Source of the DNA: Marimonas arenosa
Lineage (GTDB): Bacteria > Pseudomonadota > Alphaproteobacteria > Rhodobacterales > Rhodobacteraceae
NCBI RefSeq assembly: GCF_030848945.1
Contig: NZ_JANHAX010000007.1
Span: 124,001-188,000 of the forward strand
DNA: 64,000 nt
Direction of reading: 5' to 3'
In this document: piece after piece, positions 47,295-57,264 of the stretch
Layout of the letters: each line of letters opens with the position of its first letter
Position numbering within the stretch: position 1 is the first letter of the stretch
Notes under the pieces: model-generated
What the model was told of the DNA's origin: nothing
The model's database searches: none
The model's input: only the letters and a program-made list of their open reading frames with translations
Program-made: the position numbers and the translations under genes

Positions 47295-48467
47295 ATGACC
47301 GCTCATGTTACCGAACGCGCCTTTGGCGCGCGCGCCTTTGCCCCTTCCCGTGTCGAAACCTACATCCGCGATCATCAGTTCGATCGTCCGACCCTGGTGC
47401 TCGACACTCAGGCCGTCGCCCGCCAATACGACGCGCTGTCGGCCGGTCTGGGCCGCGCCCACATCCACTATGCCGTCAAGGCCAACCCGGCGCCGCAGAT
47501 CATCGAGACGCTGGTCAATCTCGGCTCGGGCTTCGACGCCGCCTCGCGCGCCGAGATCGAGCTCTGCCTGTCGCAGGGCGCCGATCCCGACCGCATCTCG
47601 TTCGGCAACACCGTCAAGAAACCCGTCGACATCGCCTTCGCGCATCACGCCGGCGTCACCCTGTTCGCCGCCGATGCCGAGGAAGAGCTTGAGAAGATCG
47701 CCGAGCACGCCCCCGGCGCCCGCGTCTACATCCGCCTGATCGTCGAAGCCTCGCAGGCCGACTGGCCGCTGACCCGCAAGTTCGGCTGCGCCGCCCCCGA
47801 GGCGATCGGCCTGATGGACCGCGCCCGCGACCTGGGCCTCGTCCCGGTCGGCCTCAGCTTCCACGTCGGCTCGCAGACCCGGCGGCCGGAAATGTGGTCG
47901 CCGATCCTGGGCCAGGTCGCCGCCACCTGGCACGAAGCCCGCGCCGCCGGCCATGATCTGACGCTGCTCAACATCGGCGGCGGCTTCCCGGCCTTCTATG
48001 GCGACGTGATCGAGGCGCCGACCCCGTATGCCGCCCGGGTGATGGATCTGGTCGCGTTCTATTTCGGCGATGTCCCGAACGTCATGGCCGAGCCGGGCCG
48101 CGGCCTGGTCGCCGAATCCGGTGCCATCGCCGCCGAAGTGCTGCTGGTGTCGAAGAAATCCCACGATGATCTGCATCGCTGGGTCTTCCTCGACATTGGC
48201 AAGTTCTCGGGCCTGGCCGAGACCATGGACGAGGCGATCCGCTACCAGTTCCTCACCGCGCGCGACCACGAGCGTATGGGCCCCTGCATCCTCGCCGGCC
48301 CGTCCTGCGACAGCGCCGACGTGCTCTACGAAAAGCGCATGATCGACCTGCCGCTGGGCTTGAAAGCGGGCGACAAGCTGATCATCCGCAACTGCGGCGC
48401 CTATACCTCGTCCTACGCCTCGGTCGGCTTCAACGGTTTCCCGCCGCTCGACGTCGTGGTGATCTGA
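47295..48467 (+). CDS. Ornithine/lysine decarboxylase-like type III PLP enzyme
   Basis: A 390-residue fold-type III decarboxylase, most like ornithine decarboxylase of the eukaryotic type found in alphaproteobacteria, which forms putrescine. The PLP lysine is K62 in YAVKANP, HVGSQ is near residue 190, and the catalytic cysteine lies in GPSCDSADVLYE near 335. Two ATGs are possible (47289 and 47295). The second has the better spacing to TGGAG. It differs from the local lysA, which it resembles in fold. Confidence 0.88.
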   Translation: MTAHVTERAFGARAFAPSRVETYIRDHQFDRPTLVLDTQAVARQYDALSAGLGRAHIHYAVKANPAPQIIETLVNLGSGFDAASRAEIELCLSQGADPDRISFGNTVKKPVDIAFAHHAGVTLFAADAEEELEKIAEHAPGARVYIRLIVEASQADWPLTRKFGCAAPEAIGLMDRARDLGLVPVGLSFHVGSQTRRPEMWSPILGQVAATWHEARAAGHDLTLLNIGGGFPAFYGDVIEAPTPYAARVMDLVAFYFGDVPNVMAEPGRGLVAESGAIAAEVLLVSKKSHDDLHRWVFLDIGKFSGLAETMDEAIRYQFLTARDHERMGPCILAGPSCDSADVLYEKRMIDLPLGLKAGDKLIIRNCGAYTSSYASVGFNGFPPLDVVVI

Positions 48468-48473
48468 CGCCGG

Positions 48474-48594
48474 CGGAATTCGAGGCGAATTCCGGCCCGA
48501 GTCCCGACGCGGGACTCGGGTGGCGCCCGTCGCGAGGTTGCGCGCCCGGAAACCGTGGCGGTTTCCGGACCGATTTCCGCGTCGGAAAACGGTC
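48474..48594. repeat. Array of four consecutive hairpins
   Basis: Four inverted repeats follow the decarboxylase stop: CGGAATTCG/CGAATTCCG (48474-48494), CCCGAGTCCC/GGGACTCGGG (48496-48520), CCGGAAACCG/CGGTTTCCGG (48546-48568) and GACCG-TTTCCG/CGGAAA-CGGTC (48568-48594). The first three are perfect and the last has one mismatch. They may be a composite terminator, a REP-like element or an RNA regulatory region before the DUF1989 gene. Confidence 0.75.
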
Positions 48595-48654
48595 GGGGCT
48601 TGCCACCGGGTGCGCCGCGGCGAATGCTGGGGCAAACCCTTGACGGAGCACCCC

Positions 48655-49497
48655 ATGACCGAACCCGCCGACGCCGCCCTTCGCCGCGCCATCGCCCCGG
48701 TGATCTGCTATCCCAACGAAACCCTGCCCGTGCCCGACCTTGCGCTTTACCGCGCCGCCCGCGCCACCGCCGTCAAGACCGGCGAGTTTGTCGCCCCGCC
48801 GCGCGAGGCCTGCACCTTCCGCGTCCCCGCCGGGCAGTTCTTCCGCATCTCGGCTCCCGATGGCCCGCAGGTGGGCGACCTCAACCTGTGGAACGCGAAT
48901 GACCTCTCGGAACGGTTCTATTCCGGCAAGACCCGCGCCCTGCACGGCACCCACCTGACCACCGGAGAGCGGATGTGGTCGGCCTTTCCCTACCTGCGCC
49001 CGATGGCCACCATCACCGAAGACACGCTTGCCTGGTATGGCATCGACCAGTATGGCGGCTCGGTGCATGACGTGATCGGCACCCGCTGCGACCCCTATAC
49101 CGGCAATCTGCTCTCGGGCAGCCAGTATCACCATTGCTGCCACTCGAACCTGACCCGGGCGCTGGCGGACGAGACCGGCATGACGCTGGCGCAGGCCGAA
49201 CCGCATGTCCACGACGTGCTGAATGTCTTCATGTGCACCGGCTTCACCCGCGACACGGGGCAATATTTCATGAAGGCCTCGCCGGTCCGCGCCGGCGATC
49301 ACCTCGAATTCTTCGCCGAGATCGACCTGCTCGGGGCGCTCTCGGCTTGCCCGGGCGGCGACTGCTCGGCCGAGCATTCCTCCGATACGTCCACCTGCCA
49401 CCCGCTGCTGGTCGAGGTCTTCGCCCCCGCCGACGGCGCGCTGGCGGGCTGGACCCCGCCGCCGGTCAATGGCTACGATCGCAGCCACGGGCGCTGA
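48655..49497 (+). CDS. DUF1989 (urea carboxylase-associated family) protein
   Basis: A 280-residue protein of the DUF1989 family, members of which occur with urea-amidolyase and amino-acid genes. Conserved-looking features are PAGQFFRI, GDLNLWNAND, the His/Cys-rich YHHCCHSNL near residue 160 and the late CPGGDCSAEHSSDTSTCHP, which may bind metal. The ATG follows CGGAGCACCCC. Its place after a decarboxylase hints at a role in nitrogen or amino-acid metabolism, not proven. Confidence 0.85.
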   Translation: MTEPADAALRRAIAPVICYPNETLPVPDLALYRAARATAVKTGEFVAPPREACTFRVPAGQFFRISAPDGPQVGDLNLWNANDLSERFYSGKTRALHGTHLTTGERMWSAFPYLRPMATITEDTLAWYGIDQYGGSVHDVIGTRCDPYTGNLLSGSQYHHCCHSNLTRALADETGMTLAQAEPHVHDVLNVFMCTGFTRDTGQYFMKASPVRAGDHLEFFAEIDLLGALSACPGGDCSAEHSSDTSTCHPLLVEVFAPADGALAGWTPPPVNGYDRSHGR

Positions 49498-49636
49498 CCC
49501 GGCCTTTCGAAATGCCTAGCGCACGCCTGGTTAACCCGACCCTTGCTTGAATCTTGCGCCACCGCGCGCCAGACAGGCGGCCAGCCAGCTTGCCAGCCAG
49601 GCAGCCATACAGCGCAGTTCCGCTAACCGTCGCCGG

Positions 49637-50962
49637 TTAACCTTCGTGGACGTAGTGGAGACGGTTGAATAAGCCGCGATATCTTGCGGTCGCTTCTGCG
49701 ATGTCTTCCGGAGCATTCGTCCGCAACGCCGCCGCAATCCGGCGCCCCAGTTCGGGCATGTCGTCCACGCCCATCCCCCACCGCACCAGTTCCGGCGTTC
49801 CGATCCGCAAGCCATTGAGATCATTTGGAACTTCTGCTATAGGCAGGCCGATCCCGCAGGCCAGGAACCCCGCCTTGCGCAGCTTTTTCGACGCCGTCTG
49901 CCCGCCGCCGAAGCCTTCGGCCAGCACCGCGAACTGATGGCTTTCGGTCGCGCCGCCCTTGCCCTCAAAAACCGGAATCCCCTCGTTTTTCAGAGCCTTG
50001 GCCAGCGCCTTTGAGGTATCGATCATGGCCTGCGCATACGCCTTGCCATAGTCTTTCCAGTCCAGCATCGCCATCGCCAGAGCGGCCGATTTCGCCGCGT
50101 CGAAATTCGCTGTCATTCCCGGAAAAGCGATGGAATCCAGCCGCTTGGCGATCTCTGCTACATTGGTGACGATCAGACCCGAAGGCGGCCCACCCAGGGA
50201 TTTGTAGGTGCTCATCGTCATCAGATGGGCGCCCTCGTCGAGCGGGTTCTTCCACGCCCTGCCGGCGATGATGCCGCATTGATGGGCCGCGTCGAACAGT
50301 ACGTAAGCCCCGGTTTTGTCGGCAATTCTACGGATTTCCCGAACCGGATGCGGGAACAAATTCAATGACCCGCCAATAGTGATCAGGCGCGGTTTCACAG
50401 CTTCGGCCAGCCGCGCCAGCCCGTCGAGATCGACCGAATAGCCATCGGCATCGACCGGGGCGGCGTGGCTTTTCAGCCCGTAAAGCCCGGCGCAGCCATC
50501 CACGTGATGTGTCACGTGGCCGCCGATTTTTGCAGGTGGCACAATGATTTGGTCGCCGGGTTTGCAGAGCGACATGAACCCGTAGAGATTGGCGATTGCC
50601 CCCGACGGCACCCGGATTTCGGCGTATTTCGCTCCGAACACTTCGGCGCAGAGCTCGGCGCAGATCACCTCGATTTCCTCGATGGCTTCAAGGCCCATCT
50701 CGTACTTGTCGCCCGGGTATCCCAGCGACGGCCTGGTGCCGATACCCGACGCAAGCAGCGCCTCGGCGCGGGGATTCATCACGTTGGTCGCCGGGTTAAG
50801 ATTGAAGCAATCTTTTTCGTGGATGATCCGGTTCTCGCGGGCCAGATCCTCGATCCGTCGTGCAATCGTTTCGGTGGTTTCGTCTGCCACGCGGGCGGCG
50901 ATGGTCTGAACAAGGGTTTCGCTGGGCTCGGGCACCCAATCCCGTCTGGAAAGGTTAACCAA
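49637..50962 (-). CDS. Serine hydroxymethyltransferase-like PLP enzyme
   Basis: A 441-residue fold-type I PLP enzyme related to serine hydroxymethyltransferase. The N-terminal half has [17 protein letters not shown] and GYPGDKY, and the PLP lysine is probably in [15 protein letters not shown] near residue 240. That motif differs from the classic TTTHKTLRG of GlyA, so another beta-hydroxy amino acid (for example alpha-methylserine or a threonine analogue) may be the substrate. The TTG start at 50962, with GGAGG upstream, overlaps the nucleoside phosphorylase stop. Confidence 0.78.
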   Translation of the reverse strand: MVNLSRRDWVPEPSETLVQTIAARVADETTETIARRIEDLARENRIIHEKDCFNLNPATNVMNPRAEALLASGIGTRPSLGYPGDKYEMGLEAIEEIEVICAELCAEVFGAKYAEIRVPSGAIANLYGFMSLCKPGDQIIVPPAKIGGHVTHHVDGCAGLYGLKSHAAPVDADGYSVDLDGLARLAEAVKPRLITIGGSLNLFPHPVREIRRIADKTGAYVLFDAAHQCGIIAGRAWKNPLDEGAHLMTMSTYKSLGGPPSGLIVTNVAEIAKRLDSIAFPGMTANFDAAKSAALAMAMLDWKDYGKAYAQAMIDTSKALAKALKNEGIPVFEGKGGATESHQFAVLAEGFGGGQTASKKLRKAGFLACGIGLPIAEVPNDLNGLRIGTPELVRWGMGVDDMPELGRRIAAALRTNAPEDIAEATARYRGLFNRLHYVHEG

Positions 50963-51659
50963 AAGCCGCCTCCAATGCGATCTCCACCATGTCACCGAAG
51001 CTGCGCTCCCGGTCTTCGCTCGGCAGCGCCTCATGCGTCAACAAGTGGTCCGAGACCGTCAGCACCGCCAGCGCCCGCACTCCGAAACGTGCGGCGACGG
51101 TGTAAAGTTCCGCCGCTTCCATCTCGACCGCCAGGATGCCGTGACGGGTCATCTGCTCGTTGAGATCAGGGCGTTCATCATAGAAGACATCGGCCGAATA
51201 GATCCCGCCGACATGGGTTTTGACCTCCCTATGCCGCGCCGCCGCAACCGCTTTTTCAACCAGCCCGAAATCGGCGCAAGGGGCGAAATTCAATTCCCTG
51301 AAGACGCCCCGCGACGGGGTCGAAATCGAACTCGCCGTCATCGCGATGACCAGATCGCGTATTCCGACGGTTTCCTGCATCGCCCCGCAGGAGCCGATCC
51401 GGATCAGTGTCTTTGCGCCGAAGTCGCTGATCAGCTCATTGGCATAGATGCTGAGGCTCGGCATCCCCATACCCGATCCCTGGATGGTCACGGGATTGCC
51501 TTTCCATAATCCGGTGAAACCCAACATCCCTCGGGTTTCATTGACACATTCCAGTTCGTCCAGAAAGGTCGCGGCGGCCCATTTGGCCCGGAGCGGGTCG
51601 CCGGGCATCAGAACGGTTTCAGCAATCTTGCCCGGTACGGCCCCAATGTGAATGCTCAT
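50955..51659 (-). CDS. deoD: Purine nucleoside phosphorylase
   Basis: A 234-residue phosphorylase of the DeoD/NP-I family, which splits purine nucleosides with phosphate. [21 protein letters not shown] is the N-terminal phosphate-site region, GSGMGMPS near residue 63 and the EMEAAELY motif near 180 match DeoD. The start MSIHIGA at 51659 is the family standard. Its end overlaps the SHMT-like gene start. Confidence 0.93.
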   Translation of the reverse strand: MSIHIGAVPGKIAETVLMPGDPLRAKWAAATFLDELECVNETRGMLGFTGLWKGNPVTIQGSGMGMPSLSIYANELISDFGAKTLIRIGSCGAMQETVGIRDLVIAMTASSISTPSRGVFRELNFAPCADFGLVEKAVAAARHREVKTHVGGIYSADVFYDERPDLNEQMTRHGILAVEMEAAELYTVAARFGVRALAVLTVSDHLLTHEALPSEDRERSFGDMVEIALEAAFG

Positions 51660-51670
51660 AAGGTTCTCCT

Positions 51671-52114
51671 TCAGCGGCGATAGACGATGAACGGCGTGAC
51701 ATTGGCGATGCGGTCGTACAGTCGCCGCGCCGTGGCGTTGAACTCCTGGGTCAACCAATAAACCGAGGGTTTGCCCGCCGCATCCGCCGCCGTATAGACC
51801 GCTTCGATCAGCGCCCGGCCCACGCCGGTGCCGCGCACCTCCGGGTCGGCATAGAGATCCTGAAGATAGCAAACCTCTTCCACCTTCCAGTTGTGCGCAT
51901 GAAAGATGTAATGCACCAGCCCCACAGGCCGCGCATCCAGCAGCGCGAGGAGTCCGTTCTGATCGGTTTTTTCCTTGTTGCACAATCGCTTGAACGTGGC
52001 TGCGTAGACCGCTTCAGGCACGCTCGCCTCATAGAATTCCAGATAGGCCGTCCAAAGCCGGCGCCAGTCGTCCGCGTCGCCGGGCGCGATCGGCCGGATA
52101 GTCAGATCGGGCAT
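51671..52114 (-). CDS. GNAT family N-acetyltransferase
   Basis: A 147-residue GNAT fold protein. The acetyl-CoA-binding segment is [22 protein letters not shown] (about residues 90-112), and the tail includes [12 protein letters not shown]. The start MPDLTIRPI follows GAGGGACC. It lies just upstream of deoD on the same strand (11 bases), so it is probably cotranscribed. The acceptor amine is unknown. Confidence 0.87.
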   Translation of the reverse strand: MPDLTIRPIAPGDADDWRRLWTAYLEFYEASVPEAVYAATFKRLCNKEKTDQNGLLALLDARPVGLVHYIFHAHNWKVEEVCYLQDLYADPEVRGTGVGRALIEAVYTAADAAGKPSVYWLTQEFNATARRLYDRIANVTPFIVYRR

Positions 52115-52183
52115 GGTCCCTCGCAAAGAAAATGGCGCCGAGCCTCAGCCTAGCGCCATTTTCAAGCGATTGGAAAGGGGGGC

Positions 52184-54151
52184 TTACTCGGCCGCAGCAA
52201 CCTCTTTATCGGCCAGCGCCACGATGTCCATCATGATGGTGTTGAGCTCGAAATCCTTGGGCGTATAGACCTGCGCCACGCCCAACTCGCGCAGACGCTT
52301 AGCATCCTCGTCGGGGATAATGCCGCCCACGATCACCGGCACATGGCCCAGCCCCGCGGCGCGCATCCGCTCCAGCGTCTCTTCTACCAGCGGCATGTGC
52401 GACCCTGATAAAATCGACAGGCCCACGACATGTGCGGCCTCGGTTTTCGCCGCCGTTACAACCTCTTCCGGGGTCAGGCGGATGCCCTGATAGTCGATGT
52501 CCATGCCGCAGTCGCGGGCGCGGAAGGCGATCTGTTCGGCACCGTTGGAATGGCCGTCGAGCCCCGGCTTACCGATCACGAATTTCAGCCGACGGCCCAG
52601 CCGGTCGGAAACGGCATCCACCGCCTGGCGGATGTCGTCCAGCCCCTCCGTCTTGTTCGAGGGTGAGCCGGAAACCCCTGTCGGCCCGCGGTATTCGCCG
52701 AAAACGGCACGCATTACGGCGGCCCATTCGCCAGTTGTGGCTCCCGCCTTGGCCGCGGCGACCGACGGGCCCATGACGTTGGCCCCCGTCTTTGCGGCCG
52801 TGCGCAGATCGGCGAGCGCCTGCTCGACCGCCGCCTGATCCCGCTCGGCCCGCCAGGTGTTCAGCCGCGCGATCTGTTCAGCCTCGACCGCCGGGTCGAC
52901 CGTCATGATTCCACCATCGCCGGTCATCAGCGGGCTTGGCTCGCCTTCGGTCCATTTGTTGACGCCGACGACCACGGTTTCCCCGGCCTCGATCCGGCCC
53001 AGCCGTTCGGCGTTCGACTCCACCAGCCGCGATTTCATGTATTCGATCGACGCCACCGCCCCGCCCATGGAATCGAGCGTCGCCAGCTCGTGCCGCGCTC
53101 CATCTTTCAGCGCCTCGACCTTGGCGTCGACCGCCGGGTTGCCATCGAAAAGGTCTTCGTATTCAAGCAGATCGGTCTCAAACGCCATGATCTGCTGCAT
53201 CCGCATCGACCATTGCTGATCCCACGGACGGGGCAGGCCGAGTGCCTCGTTCCAGGCCGGCAGCTGCACCGCCCGGGCGCGGGCTTTCTTCGACAGCGTC
53301 ACCGCCAGCATCTCGATCAGGATGCGATAGACGTTGTTTTCCGGCTGCTGCTCGGTCAGGCCCAGGCTGTTGACCTGCACGCCATAGCGGAAACGGCGGA
53401 ATTTCGGGTCCTCTACGCCATAACGGTCCTGCAGGATCTCGTCCCACAGATCGACAAAGGCGCGCATCTTGCACATCTCGGTGACGAACCGGATGCCGGC
53501 GTTGACGAAGAAGGAAATCCGCCCGCACAGCGCCGGGAAATCTTCTTCCGGCACCTTGTCCTTCAACTCGTCCAGCACCGCTGTTGCCGTGGCCAATGCA
53601 AAAGCGAGTTCCTGCTCGGGCGTCGCGCCCGCTTCCTGCAGGTGATAGGAACACACGTTCATCGGGTTCCATTTCGGCACGTTCGTGTAGCAATACTCGG
53701 CCACGTCCCCGATCAGTTTCAGTGATGGCTTCGGCGGGCAGACATACGTGCCGCGGCTTAGGTATTCCTTAATGATATCGTTTTGTACTGTGCCCTGAAG
53801 TTTCGCGATATCGGCGCCCTGTTCCTCGGCCACTGCGATATAAAGCGCCAACAGCCACGGCGCGGTCGCGTTGATCGTCATCGAGGTGTTCATCTGTTCC
53901 AGCGGGATCTGGTCGAACAGCGTGCGCATATCGCCCAGGTGGCAGACCGGCACGCCGACCTTGCCGACCTCGCCGCGGGCCAGCACGTGGTCGCTGTCGT
54001 ATCCTGTCTGGGTCGGCAGGTCGAAGGCCACCGACAGACCGGTCTGACCCTTGGCCAGGTTCGAGCGATATAGCTCGTTCGAGGCTTTGGCGGTCGAGTG
54101 CCCCGAATAGGTGCGGATAATCCAGGGACGGTCTTTCTGCGGTTGCGACAT
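52184..54151 (-). CDS. ecm: Ethylmalonyl-CoA mutase
   Basis: A 655-residue B12-dependent mutase of the methylmalonyl-CoA mutase superfamily, single-chain type. The N-terminal TIM-barrel part contains RTYSGHSTAKASNELYR and SVAFDLPTQTGYDSD. The C-terminal cobalamin domain has KPGLDGHSNG near residue 545, with the cobalt-binding histidine. Presence beside ccr and the family match point to conversion of ethylmalonyl-CoA to methylsuccinyl-CoA rather than to ordinary methylmalonyl-CoA mutase. Confidence 0.93.
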   Translation of the reverse strand: MSQPQKDRPWIIRTYSGHSTAKASNELYRSNLAKGQTGLSVAFDLPTQTGYDSDHVLARGEVGKVGVPVCHLGDMRTLFDQIPLEQMNTSMTINATAPWLLALYIAVAEEQGADIAKLQGTVQNDIIKEYLSRGTYVCPPKPSLKLIGDVAEYCYTNVPKWNPMNVCSYHLQEAGATPEQELAFALATATAVLDELKDKVPEEDFPALCGRISFFVNAGIRFVTEMCKMRAFVDLWDEILQDRYGVEDPKFRRFRYGVQVNSLGLTEQQPENNVYRILIEMLAVTLSKKARARAVQLPAWNEALGLPRPWDQQWSMRMQQIMAFETDLLEYEDLFDGNPAVDAKVEALKDGARHELATLDSMGGAVASIEYMKSRLVESNAERLGRIEAGETVVVGVNKWTEGEPSPLMTGDGGIMTVDPAVEAEQIARLNTWRAERDQAAVEQALADLRTAAKTGANVMGPSVAAAKAGATTGEWAAVMRAVFGEYRGPTGVSGSPSNKTEGLDDIRQAVDAVSDRLGRRLKFVIGKPGLDGHSNGAEQIAFRARDCGMDIDYQGIRLTPEEVVTAAKTEAAHVVGLSILSGSHMPLVEETLERMRAAGLGHVPVIVGGIIPDEDAKRLRELGVAQVYTPKDFELNTIMMDIVALADKEVAAAE

Positions 54152-54232
54152 GGGCGGGCCTCGTGAATCGGTTCGGGCAATTTTCTTTCGTCTTGCTGTA
54201 GATACTTGGAATTTTGTGGCGCTGTCAATTCG

Positions 54233-54243
54233 CTGCATTGCGG
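54233..54243. promoter_or_regulatory. CTGCATTGCGG element between ecm and acyltransferase
   Basis: An imperfect inverted repeat in the divergent promoter region, 82 bases before ecm and 46 before the acyltransferase ATG. It resembles elements before mcl2 (32001-32011) and ccr (55720-55730). A common regulator of the pathway is possible. Confidence 0.35.
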
Positions 54244-54288
54244 CATGAGGTGATTTACGCGGGCCGGTTTCCCTGTCACGCTGCCGCC

Positions 54289-55668
54289 ATGTTCTCGCCC
54301 GTTCAAATGCCTCTCTGGCTGTTTCTGGTGATCGCCGGCTTCGCGGCTTATGCGGCGCTGGACAAGATCATGCTGCCCTCGGTGCGCTGGTTTTTCCGCC
54401 GCCGGATGGAACGCGTGGTGGCTCGGCTGAACCAGAGCCTCGAACGCCCGATCCAGCCGTTCAAGCTTGCCCGTCGCCACGACATGATCCAACGGCTGAT
54501 CTATGATCCAGAGGTCTCCAAGGCGATCGCCGCACATGCCCAGGAGGAGGGCGTTCCTGAAAACGTGGCCTTCGAGACGGCGCAGCGATATGCCCGTGAA
54601 ATCGTGCCGTCGTTCAGCGCGTCGCTCTATTTCGGTTTCGCGATCCGACTGGCGAAACTGATCAGCACCACACTCTACCGCGTGCGTCTCGGGCACTATG
54701 CCGAAAACAAGCTGTCCGAGATTGACCCCGACGCGACTGTGGTGTTCGTGATGAACCATCGGTCAAATATGGATTACGTTCTGGTAACTTACCTGGCGGC
54801 CGAGCGCAGCGCGCTTAGCTATGCCGTCGGTGAATGGGCGCGGGTTTGGCCGCTCAGCCGGCTGATCAAGGCGATGGGGGCCTATTTCATTCGCCGCAAA
54901 TCCCGCGGGGCGCTTTATCGCAAGGTTCTGGCCCGGTATGTACGGCTGGCGACCGATGGCGGGGTGATGCAGGCGGTATTTCCCGAGGGCGGGTTGTCGC
55001 TCGACGGGGCGCTGGCCAAGCCGCGGATGGGGATCCTTAAATACATCGTTGAGGGGCACGATCCCGACGGTCGTGACGTCGTCTTCGTGCCGGTGGCGCT
55101 GAACTATGACCGGGTGTTCGAGGACCGCATCCTGGTGGCCGCCGGGCAGGCGGGGGAACGCCGGTTCCGGGCAAAAATATCGGTCTTGGCGAAATTTCTG
55201 ACGAAGCAGCTCTGGCTGCGGATCCGCGGGAAATATCACCGCTTCGGCTATGCCGCTGTCAGCTTTGGCGCACCGGTATCGCTCCGGGCGTTCAGTACCG
55301 CACAGAGTGGCCCGGAGGTTGTCGAACCTTTGGCGCAGGAGTTGATGCGCCGCATTGGTCAGGAAGTACCGGTTCTGCCGGTGCCGCTGGTCGCAACTGC
55401 GCTCTTGTGGGCCGAGGCGCCGCTGACGCGTGCGGCTCTGGAAGAGGCGGTTAAGGATCTTGTGGAAGACTTGCACAACGCCCATGTGCACATTCCGCGC
55501 GACGATTACAGCTATGCCGTCGAGGTCGGCCTGCGTAACTTGCGCCGCCGGCGCGTCGCGATTGAGCGTGACGGCTGTTTCGCGGTTTCGTCCGAAGATC
55601 GTCCTTTGATGGAATACTATGCGGCTTCCATCGGCCATCTCTTTCGCGTACGCGGCGAAGTCGGCTGA
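54289..55668 (+). CDS. Glycerol-3-phosphate/1-acylglycerol-3-phosphate acyltransferase-like protein
   Basis: A 459-residue membrane-associated acyltransferase. One N-terminal helix (residues 5-25) is followed by the LPLAT core: NHRSNMD near residue 162 (HX4D), GAYFIRRKS, FPEGGLSLDG near 230 and VPVALNYDRVFED. The motifs fit a PlsB-like glycerol-3-phosphate acyltransferase. The ATG at 54289 lacks a clear ribosome site; an in-frame GTG at 54250 is possible. It lies between ecm and ccr. Confidence 0.82.
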   Translation: MFSPVQMPLWLFLVIAGFAAYAALDKIMLPSVRWFFRRRMERVVARLNQSLERPIQPFKLARRHDMIQRLIYDPEVSKAIAAHAQEEGVPENVAFETAQRYAREIVPSFSASLYFGFAIRLAKLISTTLYRVRLGHYAENKLSEIDPDATVVFVMNHRSNMDYVLVTYLAAERSALSYAVGEWARVWPLSRLIKAMGAYFIRRKSRGALYRKVLARYVRLATDGGVMQAVFPEGGLSLDGALAKPRMGILKYIVEGHDPDGRDVVFVPVALNYDRVFEDRILVAAGQAGERRFRAKISVLAKFLTKQLWLRIRGKYHRFGYAAVSFGAPVSLRAFSTAQSGPEVVEPLAQELMRRIGQEVPVLPVPLVATALLWAEAPLTRAALEEAVKDLVEDLHNAHVHIPRDDYSYAVEVGLRNLRRRRVAIERDGCFAVSSEDRPLMEYYAASIGHLFRVRGEVG

Positions 55669-55719
55669 AATTTCTGCAACTGCGCGGTTATAAAATTTCA
55701 AAATGACCCATAGGAAGCA

Positions 55720-55730
55720 TTGCATTGTTG
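55720..55730 (+). promoter_or_regulatory. TTGCATTGTTG element upstream of ccr
   Basis: This element ends 71 bases before the ccr start, the same distance as the related CTGCAATGCAG before mcl2. The match is partial and the inverted-repeat character weak, so this is a tentative regulatory site. Confidence 0.3.
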
Positions 55731-55800
55731 CGTATGCGCCGATATTTCGGGTGACAACGGCGCGATTCTGCATCGCGGCAAGATGACTAGGGAGCTCGAC

Positions 55801-57090
55801 ATGGCACTGGATACCGAAACCGGGATCGCGGCGTACGACGCACCGGAAAAAGACCTCTACGAGATCGGCGAGATGCCGCCGCTGGGCCATGTGCCCAAGA
55901 AGATGTACGCTTGGGCGATCCGCCGCGAACGCCACGGCGAGCCCGACAAGTCGTTCCAGGTCGAGGTTGTCGACACGTGGAAAATAGATAGCCACGAAGT
56001 GCTGGTCTTGGTGATGGCCGCGGGCGTCAACTACAACGGCGTCTGGGCCGGCCTCGGCAAGCCGATCAGTCCATTCGATGTTCACAAGCAGGACTACCAC
56101 ATCGCCGGGTCGGATGCCTCGGGCATCGTCTGGGCCGTGGGCGACAAGGTGAAGACCTGGAAGGTGGGCGACGAGGTCGTGATCCACTGCAACCAGGACG
56201 ACGGCGACGACGAGGAATGCAACGGCGGCGACCCAATGTTCTCGCCGACCCAGCGGATCTGGGGGTATGAGACCGGTGACGGCTCTTTTGCCCAATTCGC
56301 TCGGGTGCAGGCACAGCAGTTGATGGAACGCCCCAAGCACCTGACCTGGGAAGAAAGCGCTTGTTACACACTGACGCTCGCCACCGCCTATCGGATGTTG
56401 TTTGGGCATCACCCGCACGAGCTGAAACCCGGTCAGAACGTCCTGGTCTGGGGCGCCTCGGGGGGCTTGGGCTCCTATGCGATCCAGCTGGCAAACACGG
56501 CCGGCGCCAATGCGATCGGGGTTATCTCAGACGAAAGCAAGCGCCAGTTCGTGCTCGACCAGGGCGCCAAAGGCGTAATCAACCGCAAGGACTTCAATTG
56601 CTGGGGTCAACTGCCGACCGTGAACAGCCCGGAATATTTCGAGTGGCTGAAAGAGGCCCGCAAGTTCGGTAAGGCGATCTGGGACATCACCGGCAAGGGC
56701 GTGAACGTGGACATGGTGTTCGAGCACCCCGGCGAGGCGACCTTCCCGGTTTCGACACTGGTGGTGAAAAAGGGCGGCATGGTTGTGATCTGCGCCGGGA
56801 CGTCGGGTTTCAACACGACCTTCGACGTGCGTTACATGTGGATGCACCAAAAGCGCCTGCAGGGTTCGCACTTTGCACACCTGAAACAAGCCGCGGCGGC
56901 GAACAGGCTGATGGTCGAGCGGCGGCTTGATCCCTGCATGTCCGAGGTCTTCCCGTGGGATGAGATTCCGCGGGCGCATATGAAGATGCTGCGCAACGAG
57001 CACAAACCCGGAAACATGGCCGTGCTGGTGCAGGCCCCGAAGACCGGTCTACGTACGGTTGAGGATGTGCTTGAGGCCGCCAGGGGCTGA
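55801..57090 (+). CDS. ccr: Crotonyl-CoA carboxylase/reductase
   Basis: A 429-residue MDR-family enzyme that reductively carboxylates crotonyl-CoA to ethylmalonyl-CoA with NADPH and CO2, the key step of acetyl-CoA assimilation by the ethylmalonyl-CoA pathway. The sequence has YHIAGSDASGIVWAVG, VVIHCNQDDGDDEECNGGDPMF and the NADPH loop WGASGGLGSYAIQ, and closely resembles the R. sphaeroides enzyme as I remember it. The ATG at 55801 was chosen for the standard start MALDTE. It is followed by a strong terminator. Confidence 0.97.
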   Translation: MALDTETGIAAYDAPEKDLYEIGEMPPLGHVPKKMYAWAIRRERHGEPDKSFQVEVVDTWKIDSHEVLVLVMAAGVNYNGVWAGLGKPISPFDVHKQDYHIAGSDASGIVWAVGDKVKTWKVGDEVVIHCNQDDGDDEECNGGDPMFSPTQRIWGYETGDGSFAQFARVQAQQLMERPKHLTWEESACYTLTLATAYRMLFGHHPHELKPGQNVLVWGASGGLGSYAIQLANTAGANAIGVISDESKRQFVLDQGAKGVINRKDFNCWGQLPTVNSPEYFEWLKEARKFGKAIWDITGKGVNVDMVFEHPGEATFPVSTLVVKKGGMVVICAGTSGFNTTFDVRYMWMHQKRLQGSHFAHLKQAAAANRLMVERRLDPCMSEVFPWDEIPRAHMKMLRNEHKPGNMAVLVQAPKTGLRTVEDVLEAARG

Positions 57091-57120
57091 CCCGCCCGGC
57101 AATCGCAAAAAGAAAACGAC

Positions 57121-57156
57121 GCCCGCGAATCGGATCGACGATTCGCGGGCTTTTCT
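57121..57156 (+). terminator. Rho-independent terminator of ccr
   Basis: A perfect 11-bp stem (GCCCGCGAATC / GATTCGCGGGC) with an eight-base loop is followed by TTTTCTT, 30 bases after the ccr stop. It separates ccr transcription from the quorum-sensing genes. Confidence 0.92.
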
Positions 57157-57264
57157 TGGCGTCAGGTGTATTCCGGATCGCCCTGAACCGGTGCGTCGCG
57201 GCCTCGCCATTTCTGGGGAGAAAAGAACCGCGAATTTCGCGAAATCCAGCCACATGATAAAGTT

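Noticed and set aside
49560..49625. Direct repeats of GCCAGCCAG after the DUF1989 gene.
   Set aside because: Only two close copies in GC-rich intergenic DNA, with no element structure.
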